From an uncultured Coprococcus sp. (GTDB taxonomy: Bacteria > Bacillota > Clostridia > Lachnospirales > Lachnospiraceae), in NCBI GenBank assembly GCA_947632705.1, contig CANRQE010000002.1, forward strand, positions 49,144 to 113,143: a DNA stretch of 64,000 bases, given 5' to 3'. Each line of letters begins with the position of its first letter. The stretch's first letter is position 1. Position numbers and translations under genes: made by a program. Shown one piece after another: positions 33,614-41,860 of the stretch. Below the pieces are notes generated by a model. It worked only from the letters and a program-made list of their open reading frames with translations. It ran no database searches and had not been told where the DNA came from.

Positions 33614-34573
33614 CTATATTGCAAGCAATCCTACTACACAAAGAACAGCTGTTATAATCGCAAATATTGCTACCACCTTTGTTTCCGGCCACCCTGACAA
33701 TTCAAAATGATGGTGGATCGGCGCCATCTTGAATACCCTTTTGCCTGTCAGCTTAAAGCTTACAACCTGTATGATGACAGACAATACTTCAATAAAATAT
33801 ATAAACGCCACAATTACAATAAAGATCGGCATCTTAAGCATATACGCCGTAGACGCCACAAACCCTCCAAGAGCCAGAGAGCCTGTATCACCCATGAATA
33901 CCTTGGCCGGATATACATTATAAACCAGGAAACCCAACAGACTTCCCATTGCCGCACAGGTCACAGGAGAGATTCCCGAAGCCGTTCCGATAGCAACAAC
34001 GGCAAAGAACGTCGCAATCAGGAGTGTAACCGAGGATGCAAGCCCATCCAGGCCATCGGTAAAATTGGCTCCGTTTACGGTTCCAAGCACAATAAAAAAT
34101 AATAAGACCAGATACAGCCATTTGTTTAACTCATATGTTTTACCCAGAAACGGAATCAGAATCTGATTATGAATCTCGGTATAATTTTCAATATAATACG
34201 CAAATATTCCCGTTACCAGAATCTGCCCCAGCATCTTCTGCCATGCACGAAGTCCCAGGGACCGCTTCATGACCACTTTAATATAATCATCCAGAAATCC
34301 GATCAGTCCAAATCCCAGCGTCACAAACAGGATTGGCAGGACATCCGGATAATCTTTTACATAAAAAAGCGTTGTAATCGTAAAGCTCAGCAAAATAATC
34401 AGTCCGCCCATCGTCGGCGTTCCTGATTTTTTCAAATGAGATTCCGGTCCGTCATCCCGAACGAACTGTCCGAATTTCAGTCTTTTTAAAAAAGGGATGA
34501 CGATCGGGCATAAGATCACGCTGATTCCAAATGCAATCAGAATCGGTAAAATAATCTGAAAATCTAAATTCAT
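33614..34573 (-). CDS. mraY: Phospho-MurNAc-pentapeptide transferase
   Basis: Membrane enzyme of 319 residues that makes lipid I from UDP-MurNAc-pentapeptide and undecaprenyl phosphate. Ten helices are expected. Signature parts visible are SGTPTMGGLIILL, GFLDDYIKVVMKRSLGLRAWQKMLGQ, NFTDGLDGLASSVT, KVFMGDTGSLALGG and the C-terminal MAPIHHHFELSGW. The ATG at 34573 follows AAGGAGTACAAC; longer upstream readings are not supported. Confidence 0.97.
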   Translation of the reverse strand: MNLDFQIILPILIAFGISVILCPIVIPFLKRLKFGQFVRDDGPESHLKKSGTPTMGGLIILLSFTITTLFYVKDYPDVLPILFVTLGFGLIGFLDDYIKVVMKRSLGLRAWQKMLGQILVTGIFAYYIENYTEIHNQILIPFLGKTYELNKWLYLVLLFFIVLGTVNGANFTDGLDGLASSVTLLIATFFAVVAIGTASGISPVTCAAMGSLLGFLVYNVYPAKVFMGDTGSLALGGFVASTAYMLKMPIFIVIVAFIYFIEVLSVIIQVVSFKLTGKRVFKMAPIHHHFELSGWPETKVVAIFAIITAVLCVVGLLAI

Positions 34574-34638
34574 GTTGTACTCCTTGCTGCTTCCGTCTGA
34601 AACCGGAAACGATATATTTTCCTCATTAGAGGTTTGGT

Positions 34639-36390
34639 TCATTCACTCTCCTGCGTATCTTCTGCAATCTCAGGTTCAATTCCCAGATAAGGCAGGATGT
34701 TTGAAAAAATATCCCTGATCACCGGTGCGGCAATCGTTCCGCCATAATAAACTCCGACAGGCTCATCTATCAGAATCAATGCGATTACCTGCGGATGATC
34801 AGCAGGTGCAAAACCCAAAAAAGAACTGATATATTTACCTGTTCCCCTCGGAAGCTTTTCACTGGTTGCAGTCTTACCGCCAATCCTGTATCCTTCAATT
34901 GCCGCATTGCTTCCGCTTCCTTCCGATACCACCGACTCCAGCATTCCCCGGACCGTATCAGCAGTTTCTTTGCTGATTACCTGCTCACTGACAGGATAGC
35001 TCAGCTTTTCGACCATATCCCCGTTGCTGTCCGTAACAGCGATTCCTATATGCGGCGTTATTTTATTCCCGCCGTTTACCACCGTAGCCGCCGCTGTAAT
35101 AAACTGAATCGGCGTAATCTGGATAGACTGTCCAAAAGACATGGTTGCAAGCTCAACAGGTCCGATATCCTCCAGTTTATGCATGATGGAATTTGCCTCT
35201 CCCGGAAGATCCACGCCTGTCTTTTCAAACAGTCCGAGTTTTTTATAAGTCGCATACATATTTTCTGCACCTACCCGCTCTCCGATCTCCATAAAAGCCG
35301 GATTACAGGAATTCATCAATGCATGCAGAAAATCCTCGGAGCCATGTCCCGTCGTTTTATGGCACCGGATTCTTCTGTCCTCTACAATCTTATAACCGGG
35401 GCAGAAAAAAGTATCCTGTAAAGACACCGCTCCTGTTTCAAGTGCGGCAGTTGAAGTAACCACCTTAAACGTAGACCCGGGTTCATAGGTATCATTTATA
35501 TTGAAGTTTCTCCACATATTGTTGAGAAGATTCATTTTTTCTTCTTCGCTCAGGCCGGTCGTATCAATATCTCTGTTGAACTGATATGGCTCGTTCAGGT
35601 CATATTCCGGAACGTCAACCATGGCGTAAATTTCTCCGTTCTGCGGATTCATAATAATGATATTGACCCGGTTGGCGCTTTTTTCCTCCTGTACCTTTAA
35701 CGCAGCCTGTGTTGCATATTTCTGAATATTCAGATCTATGGAAGTGACAAGATTCCTGCCCGGTACAGGCTCCACTCTGGTCTCTGCCATATCGGCAATT
35801 TCGATTCCCTTTGCATCTGTCACCGTATGAATGCTCCCTGACGTTCCCGCAAGAATGCTGTCATATTTTACTTCAATTCCGACTATCCCCTGATTGTCGG
35901 CTCCGGTAAATCCCAAAACCTTGGAAGCCAGACTTCCATAAGGATAATACCTTTTATAATCCTCGTCAACCTTAATTCCCGCAATATCCAGTTCTCTGAT
36001 CTGATCTGCCAGTTCCTTCTCCACATTGGTGGCAATCGTCTCTCTGACAGAGTTTTTTTCCACCTTTTTACGGATCTCTGCCTCATTCTTTTCCAGATAC
36101 TCGCACAGAACCGATATTACCTGTTCCTCATCTGTAATCTGACTGTGAATAACAGAAATGGAACATACCGCTTCATTATCAGCCAGTATATTCCCATTCC
36201 TGTCATATATCTTTCCTCTGGGCGCTTTAATGCTTCTCTCCCTCTCATGCAGGGCTTCTGCCAGATAGCTATAATGCTCCGCCTGACAAATCATCAGATA
36301 AACCAGCCGTCCCATCAAAAAGACAGAAAACAATATCATACAAAAGCATACAAAAACCGCTTTTTTCCTGTTATAAGAATGAAGCTTCAT
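34639..36390 (-). CDS. spoVD: Class B penicillin-binding protein, SpoVD-like, with KTA instead of KTG
   Basis: Transpeptidase of 583 residues with an N-terminal membrane anchor (about 10-32), a dimerisation domain (APRGKIYDRNGNILADN), and a transpeptidase domain: S306-T-F-K309, SCN (S-x-N) and, at 506-508, KTA in GGKTATSE where other class B PBPs have KTG. The codon is GCA. It is downstream of a second class B PBP and upstream of mraY, the position of spoVD in Bacillus. SpoVD would make spore cortex peptidoglycan. No PASTA domain is seen. FtsI/Pbp2-type function in vegetative cells cannot be excluded. GAGG lies seven bases before the ATG. Confidence 0.87.
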   Translation of the reverse strand: MKLHSYNRKKAVFVCFCMILFSVFLMGRLVYLMICQAEHYSYLAEALHERERSIKAPRGKIYDRNGNILADNEAVCSISVIHSQITDEEQVISVLCEYLEKNEAEIRKKVEKNSVRETIATNVEKELADQIRELDIAGIKVDEDYKRYYPYGSLASKVLGFTGADNQGIVGIEVKYDSILAGTSGSIHTVTDAKGIEIADMAETRVEPVPGRNLVTSIDLNIQKYATQAALKVQEEKSANRVNIIIMNPQNGEIYAMVDVPEYDLNEPYQFNRDIDTTGLSEEEKMNLLNNMWRNFNINDTYEPGSTFKVVTSTAALETGAVSLQDTFFCPGYKIVEDRRIRCHKTTGHGSEDFLHALMNSCNPAFMEIGERVGAENMYATYKKLGLFEKTGVDLPGEANSIMHKLEDIGPVELATMSFGQSIQITPIQFITAAATVVNGGNKITPHIGIAVTDSNGDMVEKLSYPVSEQVISKETADTVRGMLESVVSEGSGSNAAIEGYRIGGKTATSEKLPRGTGKYISSFLGFAPADHPQVIALILIDEPVGVYYGGTIAAPVIRDIFSNILPYLGIEPEIAEDTQESE

Positions 36391-36461
36391 CCCGCAGCCT
36401 CATACTCTGCTTTATCTGTATATCATATTATATTTGTGAATAATATATGCGAATTTCATGA

Positions 36462-38666
36462 TTATTCTTCGTGAACAGGCGTTTCTTCGGAGGAAGGCTC
36501 TGTTTCCTCCTCCGAGCTGCTCTCTTCTGATACCGTATCTTCGGAGGAACCGGCTTCAGTATTCTCCCCGCCCGTATTGTCTTCCTCAGAATTTCCTTCC
36601 CCGGCCGTGTCTTCTTCATTTCCAAATACCGACCCGATTGGCTCATCCTTTCCGTCATAAACCACCGTAGTATCGTTGCTCTGATAAATATTCAGATACG
36701 GAAGCAGATCCTCCATCACATCATGGAACAGCAAAGCTCCGGCTCCCGATGTAGACTGGCTGTCTACATGCGGCTGATCCACAATCACATACACCATAAT
36801 CTGAGGATTTTCCACCGGTGAAAAACCGATAAAGGAAAGAATATATTTACCGTTGCCTCGCGGCAGCTTTTCTGCCGTACCGGTCTTGCCTCCTATCGTA
36901 TATCCCTCAACGGCCGCTCTTTTACCTGTACCGTTTTCAACCACGCCCTGAAGATAGCTTTTCATCATATCTGAGGTCTCTTTGGATATGGTTTTTCGGA
37001 CAAGCTCCGGCTCCATTTCTTCAATCATGCTTCCATTCTCATCTACAATCTGTTTCACCACGTGCGGCGTATAATAATTACCGCCATTGATAACCGAACA
37101 AAAAGCAGCTCCCATCTGGATCATTGTCACATTGACACTTTGTCCAAAAGAAGAGGTTGCAAGTTCTGTTGCATTCAGACTATCAGCACTGTATTTCATT
37201 CCGGATGCTTCACCGGACAGATCAACCCCTGTTACAGAGCCAAAATTAAACATTTCCTGATATTTATCGAAAACAGAAGCGCCCTCCAGTCTTGCAATCT
37301 GCATCAGGGAATCATTACAGGACTGTTCCAATGCTCCCTGCAAAGTCAGCGTGCCGTCTCCGTTCCTGTTATGGCAATAGATCGGACTGGTTCCCTCAAT
37401 CACCACTTCGTAACCGTCACAATAAAAGGTCTGTCCGTCATATACGACATTATCCTCCAACGCCCCTGCCACCGTAAAGGTTTTGTATGTGGAGCCCGGT
37501 TCATAGATGTCACTGATGCAGTAATTTCTCCATACAGAATCCAAAGCCTCATATCTCTGGTTGTTTGACAGGGAATCTATCGTTTTGTGAAACTCCTCAT
37601 CCGTCATCTCGTCAAATTGGTATGTGATCTTTTCCGGTTCCCGTGATTCTTCCGGTTCTTCCGTTTCATCCTCCGATTCTGAACTGTCTTCCGAGGATGG
37701 ATCCTCCTCCGATCCCTCTTCTGAATCTGCTTCCGGATCTTCCGTGGTCTCATCCAATTCTTCCGTTACAACGACCGTCATATTACGAAGCGCATCCGTA
37801 TCCATTGGATGATTCGGATCGTATTTATGAGAACAGGCCATTCCAAGAATTTCCCCTGTGTCAGGATCCATGGCGAGAATTCCGATTTTTTCTGCTCCCG
37901 TCGTTTCCATATAAGAAGCAATGTTTTCTTCTATTATCTTCTGGATATTCAGATCAATTGTGGAAACGACCGTATAACCATCCACAGCCGGAATCGTAAC
38001 AGATTCAACCGTATTATCCGCCGTCAGATAACCATATATTTTCCCGTTTGTTCCATTTAAATAACTGCTGTAATAGCCTTCTATGCCACCCTGTCCTACA
38101 TTCCCGCTGACCGTATAACCAAGAATATGACAGGCAAGACTTCCGTTCGGATATTTTCTCTGATAGGATTCCTCGAACTGTATGCCGATGATATCTTTTC
38201 CGTCATCGGTTTCACAAAAATCACGAAATGCTTTTACTTCCGTATAGGAAAGTCCCTGCATGACATTCTGATAATAAGAATCATTGTTTTCCATACTGGA
38301 ATCAAATTTCTCTTTTGTCAGACCGAAATACTGTTCCAGAGCCTTCTGGGTTGTTTCCCTCATTCCCTCATGATCTGCTTCATTCTGTAATATATTTTTA
38401 GGCTCAAGAATCAGATTATATATTTTTTCATTTGTTGCCAGAACATTTCCGTTTCTGTCTACAATATCGCCCCGCTCATACGGAATCTCCAGACTGTCAT
38501 AGCTCTTTTGCGACAGCACCTCCTCAGAGTATTCTTCCCCCTTGGCAATTCCTATATAAACGACTCTGCCGATTAAGACAATAAAAACTGCCACAGCACT
38601 GAAAAATAAAATCAGCAGTTTCGTTTTCATTCTTTTCAAAAATTTTTTTGCTTTTTTAGCGGCCAT
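36462..38666 (-). CDS. pbpB: Class B penicillin-binding protein (division, FtsI/PbpB position) with acidic insert and tail
   Basis: 734 residues: basic start, membrane helix (about 15-37), PBP dimer domain (YERGDIVDRNGNVLATNE), then a transpeptidase domain with S392-T-Y-K395, SCND and K594-T-G (GGKTGTAEKLPRG). An unusual Glu/Asp/Ser-rich stretch of about 50 residues (about 296-347) interrupts the region just before the catalytic serine. A second Glu/Ser-rich tail fills about 680-734. Both are low-complexity and outside the membrane. The protein is longer than typical FtsI. It follows ftsL as in Bacillus, where pbpB is the divisome transpeptidase. AGGA lies 11 bases before the ATG. Confidence 0.9.
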   Translation of the reverse strand: MAAKKAKKFLKRMKTKLLILFFSAVAVFIVLIGRVVYIGIAKGEEYSEEVLSQKSYDSLEIPYERGDIVDRNGNVLATNEKIYNLILEPKNILQNEADHEGMRETTQKALEQYFGLTKEKFDSSMENNDSYYQNVMQGLSYTEVKAFRDFCETDDGKDIIGIQFEESYQRKYPNGSLACHILGYTVSGNVGQGGIEGYYSSYLNGTNGKIYGYLTADNTVESVTIPAVDGYTVVSTIDLNIQKIIEENIASYMETTGAEKIGILAMDPDTGEILGMACSHKYDPNHPMDTDALRNMTVVVTEELDETTEDPEADSEEGSEEDPSSEDSSESEDETEEPEESREPEKITYQFDEMTDEEFHKTIDSLSNNQRYEALDSVWRNYCISDIYEPGSTYKTFTVAGALEDNVVYDGQTFYCDGYEVVIEGTSPIYCHNRNGDGTLTLQGALEQSCNDSLMQIARLEGASVFDKYQEMFNFGSVTGVDLSGEASGMKYSADSLNATELATSSFGQSVNVTMIQMGAAFCSVINGGNYYTPHVVKQIVDENGSMIEEMEPELVRKTISKETSDMMKSYLQGVVENGTGKRAAVEGYTIGGKTGTAEKLPRGNGKYILSFIGFSPVENPQIMVYVIVDQPHVDSQSTSGAGALLFHDVMEDLLPYLNIYQSNDTTVVYDGKDEPIGSVFGNEEDTAGEGNSEEDNTGGENTEAGSSEDTVSEESSSEEETEPSSEETPVHEE

Positions 38667-38743
38667 TTCGATTCACATCCTGTTTTATCATTACTTTCAA
38701 TATTCTGAAACGGATTATTCCGGTTTTGATCTGTCAAATGCAG

Positions 38744-38766
38744 AAAAACTGCCGCCGGCAGTTTTT
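38744..38766 (-). terminator. Hairpin between ftsL and pbpB
   Basis: AAAAACTGCC (38744-38753) and GGCAGTTTTT (38757-38766) pair perfectly around a three-base loop. Read on the minus strand the stem ends in five T's then CTG. It may reduce read-through from mraZ-rsmH-ftsL into the PBP genes or act as an attenuator. Confidence 0.5.
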
Positions 38767-38785
38767 TTGCATACCATGGTACGCA

Positions 38786-38820
38786 AACATTCCTGAGGCC
38801 TAATCGGACTCAGGAATGTT
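38786..38820 (-). promoter_or_regulatory. 12-pair hairpin spanning the ftsL stop codon
   Basis: AACATTCCTGAG (38786-38797) and CTCAGGAATGTT (38809-38820) are perfect complements, with an 11-base loop that includes the ftsL stop (38800-38802). A perfect 10-base palindrome, TACCATGGTA, lies just beyond. There is no T-run directly after, so RNA processing or 3'-end protection is as likely as termination. Confidence 0.5.
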
Positions 38821-39267
38821 CGTGTACTGTACTACATAATCGTCACTGTTCTGTGAATAATAGACGGTCTGTCCGGGTCTGGAGTATACCATTCCCAGTT
38901 CCCCGGTGGCTGTCTGATATATCTCATCCAGATCTGTCATACTGTCCAGCCCGGAACTATATTCGGCATTGGCATTTACCTGTTCGTTTAGCTGCGCCTG
39001 CAGATTCTCAATCCGGACCTTTTCAGCCCTGACATCTGCGCTCAGTTTCAATACATAAAAACAAAGCCCCACTGCAGCAGCCACTGCAAATGTCAGAAAA
39101 ATACCATATTTTAATTCATCTACCCAGCGTCTGTCATTTGCCTGCTTTCTCTGCACCGCACGCTTCGGTTTTTCTCTTCTTTCCGGCTCCGGCGGCAAAG
39201 TCTGCGGTTCCAGTTTTCTGACCGTACTGCCGTCTATATAATATCCCGGATTTTTTTTATTCGGCAT
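38800..39267 (-). CDS. ftsL: FtsL/DivIC-like cell division protein
   Basis: Bitopic protein of 155 residues: Pro/Glu/Lys/Arg-rich cytoplasmic tail (about 1-50), one membrane helix (about 53-75), then a leucine-zipper-like coiled coil ([29 protein letters not shown], about 75-105) and a short end. Length, topology and location between rsmH and pbpB fit FtsL. The sequence itself is poorly conserved, so the name rests on context. Its ATG at 39267 lies within the last codons of rsmH, with GAGGTG six bases upstream. Confidence 0.8.
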   Translation of the reverse strand: MPNKKNPGYYIDGSTVRKLEPQTLPPEPERREKPKRAVQRKQANDRRWVDELKYGIFLTFAVAAAVGLCFYVLKLSADVRAEKVRIENLQAQLNEQVNANAEYSSGLDSMTDLDEIYQTATGELGMVYSRPGQTVYYSQNSDDYVVQYTNIPESD

Positions 39268-40225
39268 CTGCTACACCTCTTTCATGACTGATGATTCGCT
39301 CAAATACTCTAAGCTTCGAACTCTTGGAACGCGGGTTATTCTTCTGTTCTTCTTCCTTTGGAACAACCGGCTTTCTTGTGAGAACATGTCCCATGGATGT
39401 CCCGCCACATGTACACACCGGAAAATCCGGCGGACAAATACATGGATTCTCATTTTTACGAAACGCATTTTTTACAATTCTGTCTTCTAACGAGTGGAAC
39501 GTAATGATACATAATCTTCCGTGATGATTCAGACTTTCAATCATACCGTCGATAGATTCTGACAGCACCTCCAGTTCCCTGTTCAGCTCAATCCGAAGTG
39601 CCTGAAAGGTCTGCTTCGAAGGATGTCCTTTTTCATTTCGAAATTTTGAAGGTATAGAATTTCTGATAATCGTATTCAGCTCTTCTGTTGTTTCAATTAC
39701 TTTCTCACTGCGGTATTTTACGATATGATATGCAATGCTTTTTGCAAAACGTTCTTCTCCATACTCCCACAGAATCCGGCTCAGCTCTTTTTCAGTATAT
39801 GTATTCAGAATATCCTTTGCTGTTTTGGTCTGCCGGTCATCCATCCGCATGTCCAGCGGCGCATCAACCCGATACGTGAACCCCCTGTCAGCATGATCGA
39901 GTTGATACGAAGATACTCCAAGATCAAGCAGTATCCCATCCACTGACTTTATAGTTAGCTCGTCTAATATGCTTTTGAAATTCCGGTAATTATCCCTGAC
40001 TATGGTCACTCTGTCCTGATAGCCTGACAGCCTTTCTGCGGCCGCACGAATGGCATCCGCATCCTGGTCAATTCCGACTAGTCTTCCGCCGGCATTCAGC
40101 CTGCGGCATATTTCTATGGAATGCCCGCCCCCTCCGAGCGTTCCGTCAAGGTAAATTCCGTCAGGACGAATATTCAGATGTTGTATGGTCTCTTCCAACA
40201 GGACCGGTGTATGTCTGAAATCCAT
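39257..40225 (-). CDS. rsmH: 16S rRNA (cytosine-1402-N4) methyltransferase
   Basis: SAM-dependent methyltransferase of 322 residues. The N-terminus has the highly conserved [14 protein letters not shown] and [12 protein letters not shown] (SAM loop), with [41 protein letters not shown], and the C-terminal [17 protein letters not shown]. The ATG at 40225 is preceded by GGTAAGAG; an in-frame TTG four codons earlier is possible. It follows mraZ by 14 bases. Confidence 0.96.
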   Translation of the reverse strand: MDFRHTPVLLEETIQHLNIRPDGIYLDGTLGGGGHSIEICRRLNAGGRLVGIDQDADAIRAAAERLSGYQDRVTIVRDNYRNFKSILDELTIKSVDGILLDLGVSSYQLDHADRGFTYRVDAPLDMRMDDRQTKTAKDILNTYTEKELSRILWEYGEERFAKSIAYHIVKYRSEKVIETTEELNTIIRNSIPSKFRNEKGHPSKQTFQALRIELNRELEVLSESIDGMIESLNHHGRLCIITFHSLEDRIVKNAFRKNENPCICPPDFPVCTCGGTSMGHVLTRKPVVPKEEEQKNNPRSKSSKLRVFERIISHERGVADAE

Positions 40226-40239
40226 AGCTCTTACCAAAA

Positions 40240-40686
40240 TTAAATTCTGAAATCCAACTCATCCAGCTTGTCCGCAATCTCATCCATGTTCAGCGCTTCC
40301 TCATTGTTAATTGCATCCCACTGTTCCTTATTCCAGATCTCAGCTTTCTCTCCATTACCAATGATCACGACATCTTTTTCTATCTTTGCAAAATCCCTGA
40401 GCGTCTGTGGCAGAAGAATTCTTCCCTGTCCATCCACTTCGCATTTCGTTGCTCCCGAATTGAAAAAACGCTTAAATTGTCTGGCATTCTTATTCGTCAT
40501 CGGAAGCTCTCTCAGTTTTTCAGCAAATAACTGCCATTCCTCATTGGGATAGATATATAAGCAGCTGTCCAACCCCTTTGTAATCATAAATGTGCACCCA
40601 AGTTCTTCCCGAAGCTTGGACGGAACAATCAGTCTGCCCTTATTGTCTAATCTGTGTTCATATTCTCCTGTTAAACATTTTGACAT
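40240..40686 (-). CDS. mraZ: Transcriptional regulator MraZ
   Basis: 148 residues with two MraZ/AbrB-like swapped-hairpin motifs: [24 protein letters not shown] (about 7-30) and the second copy with [22 protein letters not shown] (about 80-100). The protein forms rings that bind the GTGG repeats in its own promoter and represses the dcw operon. Such repeats are found at 40692-40729. The start at 40686 has no strong ribosome site: TGGTAG is part of the last operator repeat, suggesting repeat and translation start overlap. Confidence 0.95.
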   Translation of the reverse strand: MSKCLTGEYEHRLDNKGRLIVPSKLREELGCTFMITKGLDSCLYIYPNEEWQLFAEKLRELPMTNKNARQFKRFFNSGATKCEVDGQGRILLPQTLRDFAKIEKDVVIIGNGEKAEIWNKEQWDAINNEEALNMDEIADKLDELDFRI

Positions 40687-40691
40687 CTAAT

Positions 40692-40729
40692 CTACCACTT
40701 CCATCCACACATTTACCACTTGTCGCCAC
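40692..40729 (-). promoter_or_regulatory. MraZ operator: four GTGG repeats
   Basis: On the minus strand: GTGGCG (40724-40729), GTGGTA (40714-40719), GTGGAT (40703-40708) and GTGGTA (40692-40697), with start-to-start steps of 10, 11 and 10 bases. This matches known MraZ binding sites, which have three or four GTGGxG-like repeats with about one-turn spacing between the promoter and mraZ. Confidence 0.85.
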
Positions 40730-40739
40730 TTATAGGGTC

Positions 40740-40768
40740 ATTTTATACTATTCAGAAGGAAAATGCAA
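40740..40768 (-). promoter_or_regulatory. Promoter of the mraZ-led dcw operon
   Basis: TTGCAT (40763-40768) and TAAAAT (40740-40745) on the minus strand are spaced 17 bases. The MraZ repeats begin about 11 bases further downstream, over or just after the likely start of transcription. Confidence 0.65.
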
Positions 40769-40809
40769 CCTCTAAATTACAGTTTTTTGAAGAAGTGCTG
40801 TTTTTTGTC

Positions 40810-40846
40810 AAAAAAAAGCCTGCAGACATTTTTTGTCTGCAGACTT
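40810..40846 (-). terminator. Terminator of ychF-lgt
   Basis: GCCTGCAGACA (40818-40828) pairs with TGTCTGCAGAC (40834-40844) apart from one end mismatch. On the minus strand it is followed by eight T's. It lies about 50 bases after the lgt stop. Confidence 0.85.
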
Positions 40847-40895
40847 TTCTCTCAGGTTTCTTTCACGCCGCTTTGTAGCCATCGCTTTAACGGAA

Positions 40896-41852
40896 TCAGG
40901 ATACAGAATCTGTTATTTTTTTATTTCTGAAGTATCTGATATAATTCCATATCAGCGCACCGGCGCCCACCGCAAAACAGCATAAACCAACCATCTGCGA
41001 TACGCGCAGGTTCAGATTTCCAAGCATCAGGGAATCCGTACGAAGTCCTTCAATCAAAAATCTTCCAATTCCATAGCCCATCACATAAATAAAAGCAAAT
41101 TCACCATGAAACTTTTTATGTTTTCTCCATATATATAAGAAAATAAGCAGCATCAGATTCCATGCCGCCTCGTACAAAAAGGTCGGATGGACCATGATGC
41201 ATTCTACTCCCTCCAGCCACTTGGTATGCGCCAGCATTTCCTGTGATATTACACCATCCTTAATCAGCCCGTTTAAGGTTCCTTCCTGTCTGTAATATTC
41301 CAACGGGATTGCCATGGCAAATCTGGAATCCGTATATCCGCCAAATGCTTCCCTGTTGAAGAAATTTCCAAATCGTCCGATGACCTGTCCGATTAAAAGG
41401 CCAAAGACTGCCGTATCCGCCGCCTGCCAGAAATTCATCTTTCTGACCCTTGTAAAAATATAACCCGTAATCACTCCCGCAATTATGCCCCCATAGATGG
41501 CCAGTCCGCCGCCTCTGATATTCAGCATGTTCCATATGGTTTCCTTTATATTTCCTTTTACGATAAAGGAATCCAGCGAAAACAGGATATAATAAAGTCT
41601 TGCGCCGATAATCGTCGGAAGAATCAGAACCAGAAACATATCCAGATACTGTTCCGGGTTCTGTCCGGTTCTTTTTGCCTCTCTCGTTACCAGAATATAG
41701 GCAATAAAAAATCCCAGTGTAATCACAATTCCGTAGAATTTGATCTCAAACCCGAAAACGGAAATATGATCCCCTATATTTTTAAGTGTAATTCCAAGAT
41801 TCGGAAAAAAGATGTATTTGAAATACTCAATTGCCTCTTCCACTGCCTGCAT
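40896..41852 (-). CDS. lgt: Prolipoprotein diacylglyceryl transferase
   Basis: Membrane enzyme of 318 residues that transfers diacylglycerol from phosphatidylglycerol to the lipobox Cys of prelipoproteins. The signature GRFGNFFNREAFG is present, along with FYGIVITLGFF near the first helix, RGGGLAIYGGIIAG, HPTFLYEAAWN and FLIEGLRTDSL. It has seven helices or so. AGGAG lies before the ATG. It follows ychF by eight bases. Confidence 0.96.
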   Translation of the reverse strand: MQAVEEAIEYFKYIFFPNLGITLKNIGDHISVFGFEIKFYGIVITLGFFIAYILVTREAKRTGQNPEQYLDMFLVLILPTIIGARLYYILFSLDSFIVKGNIKETIWNMLNIRGGGLAIYGGIIAGVITGYIFTRVRKMNFWQAADTAVFGLLIGQVIGRFGNFFNREAFGGYTDSRFAMAIPLEYYRQEGTLNGLIKDGVISQEMLAHTKWLEGVECIMVHPTFLYEAAWNLMLLIFLYIWRKHKKFHGEFAFIYVMGYGIGRFLIEGLRTDSLMLGNLNLRVSQMVGLCCFAVGAGALIWNYIRYFRNKKITDSVS

Positions 41853-41860
41853 ATTTTCTC

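Noticed and set aside
34795..35421. Plus-strand open frame opposite the SpoVD-like PBP
   Set aside because: Antisense shadow; the PBP frame has all catalytic motifs.
36391..36461. Sigma-E promoter for the SpoVD-like gene
   Set aside because: A TATAAT and scattered CATA-like bases exist in this A/T-rich gap, but no pair fits the sigma-E spacing well.
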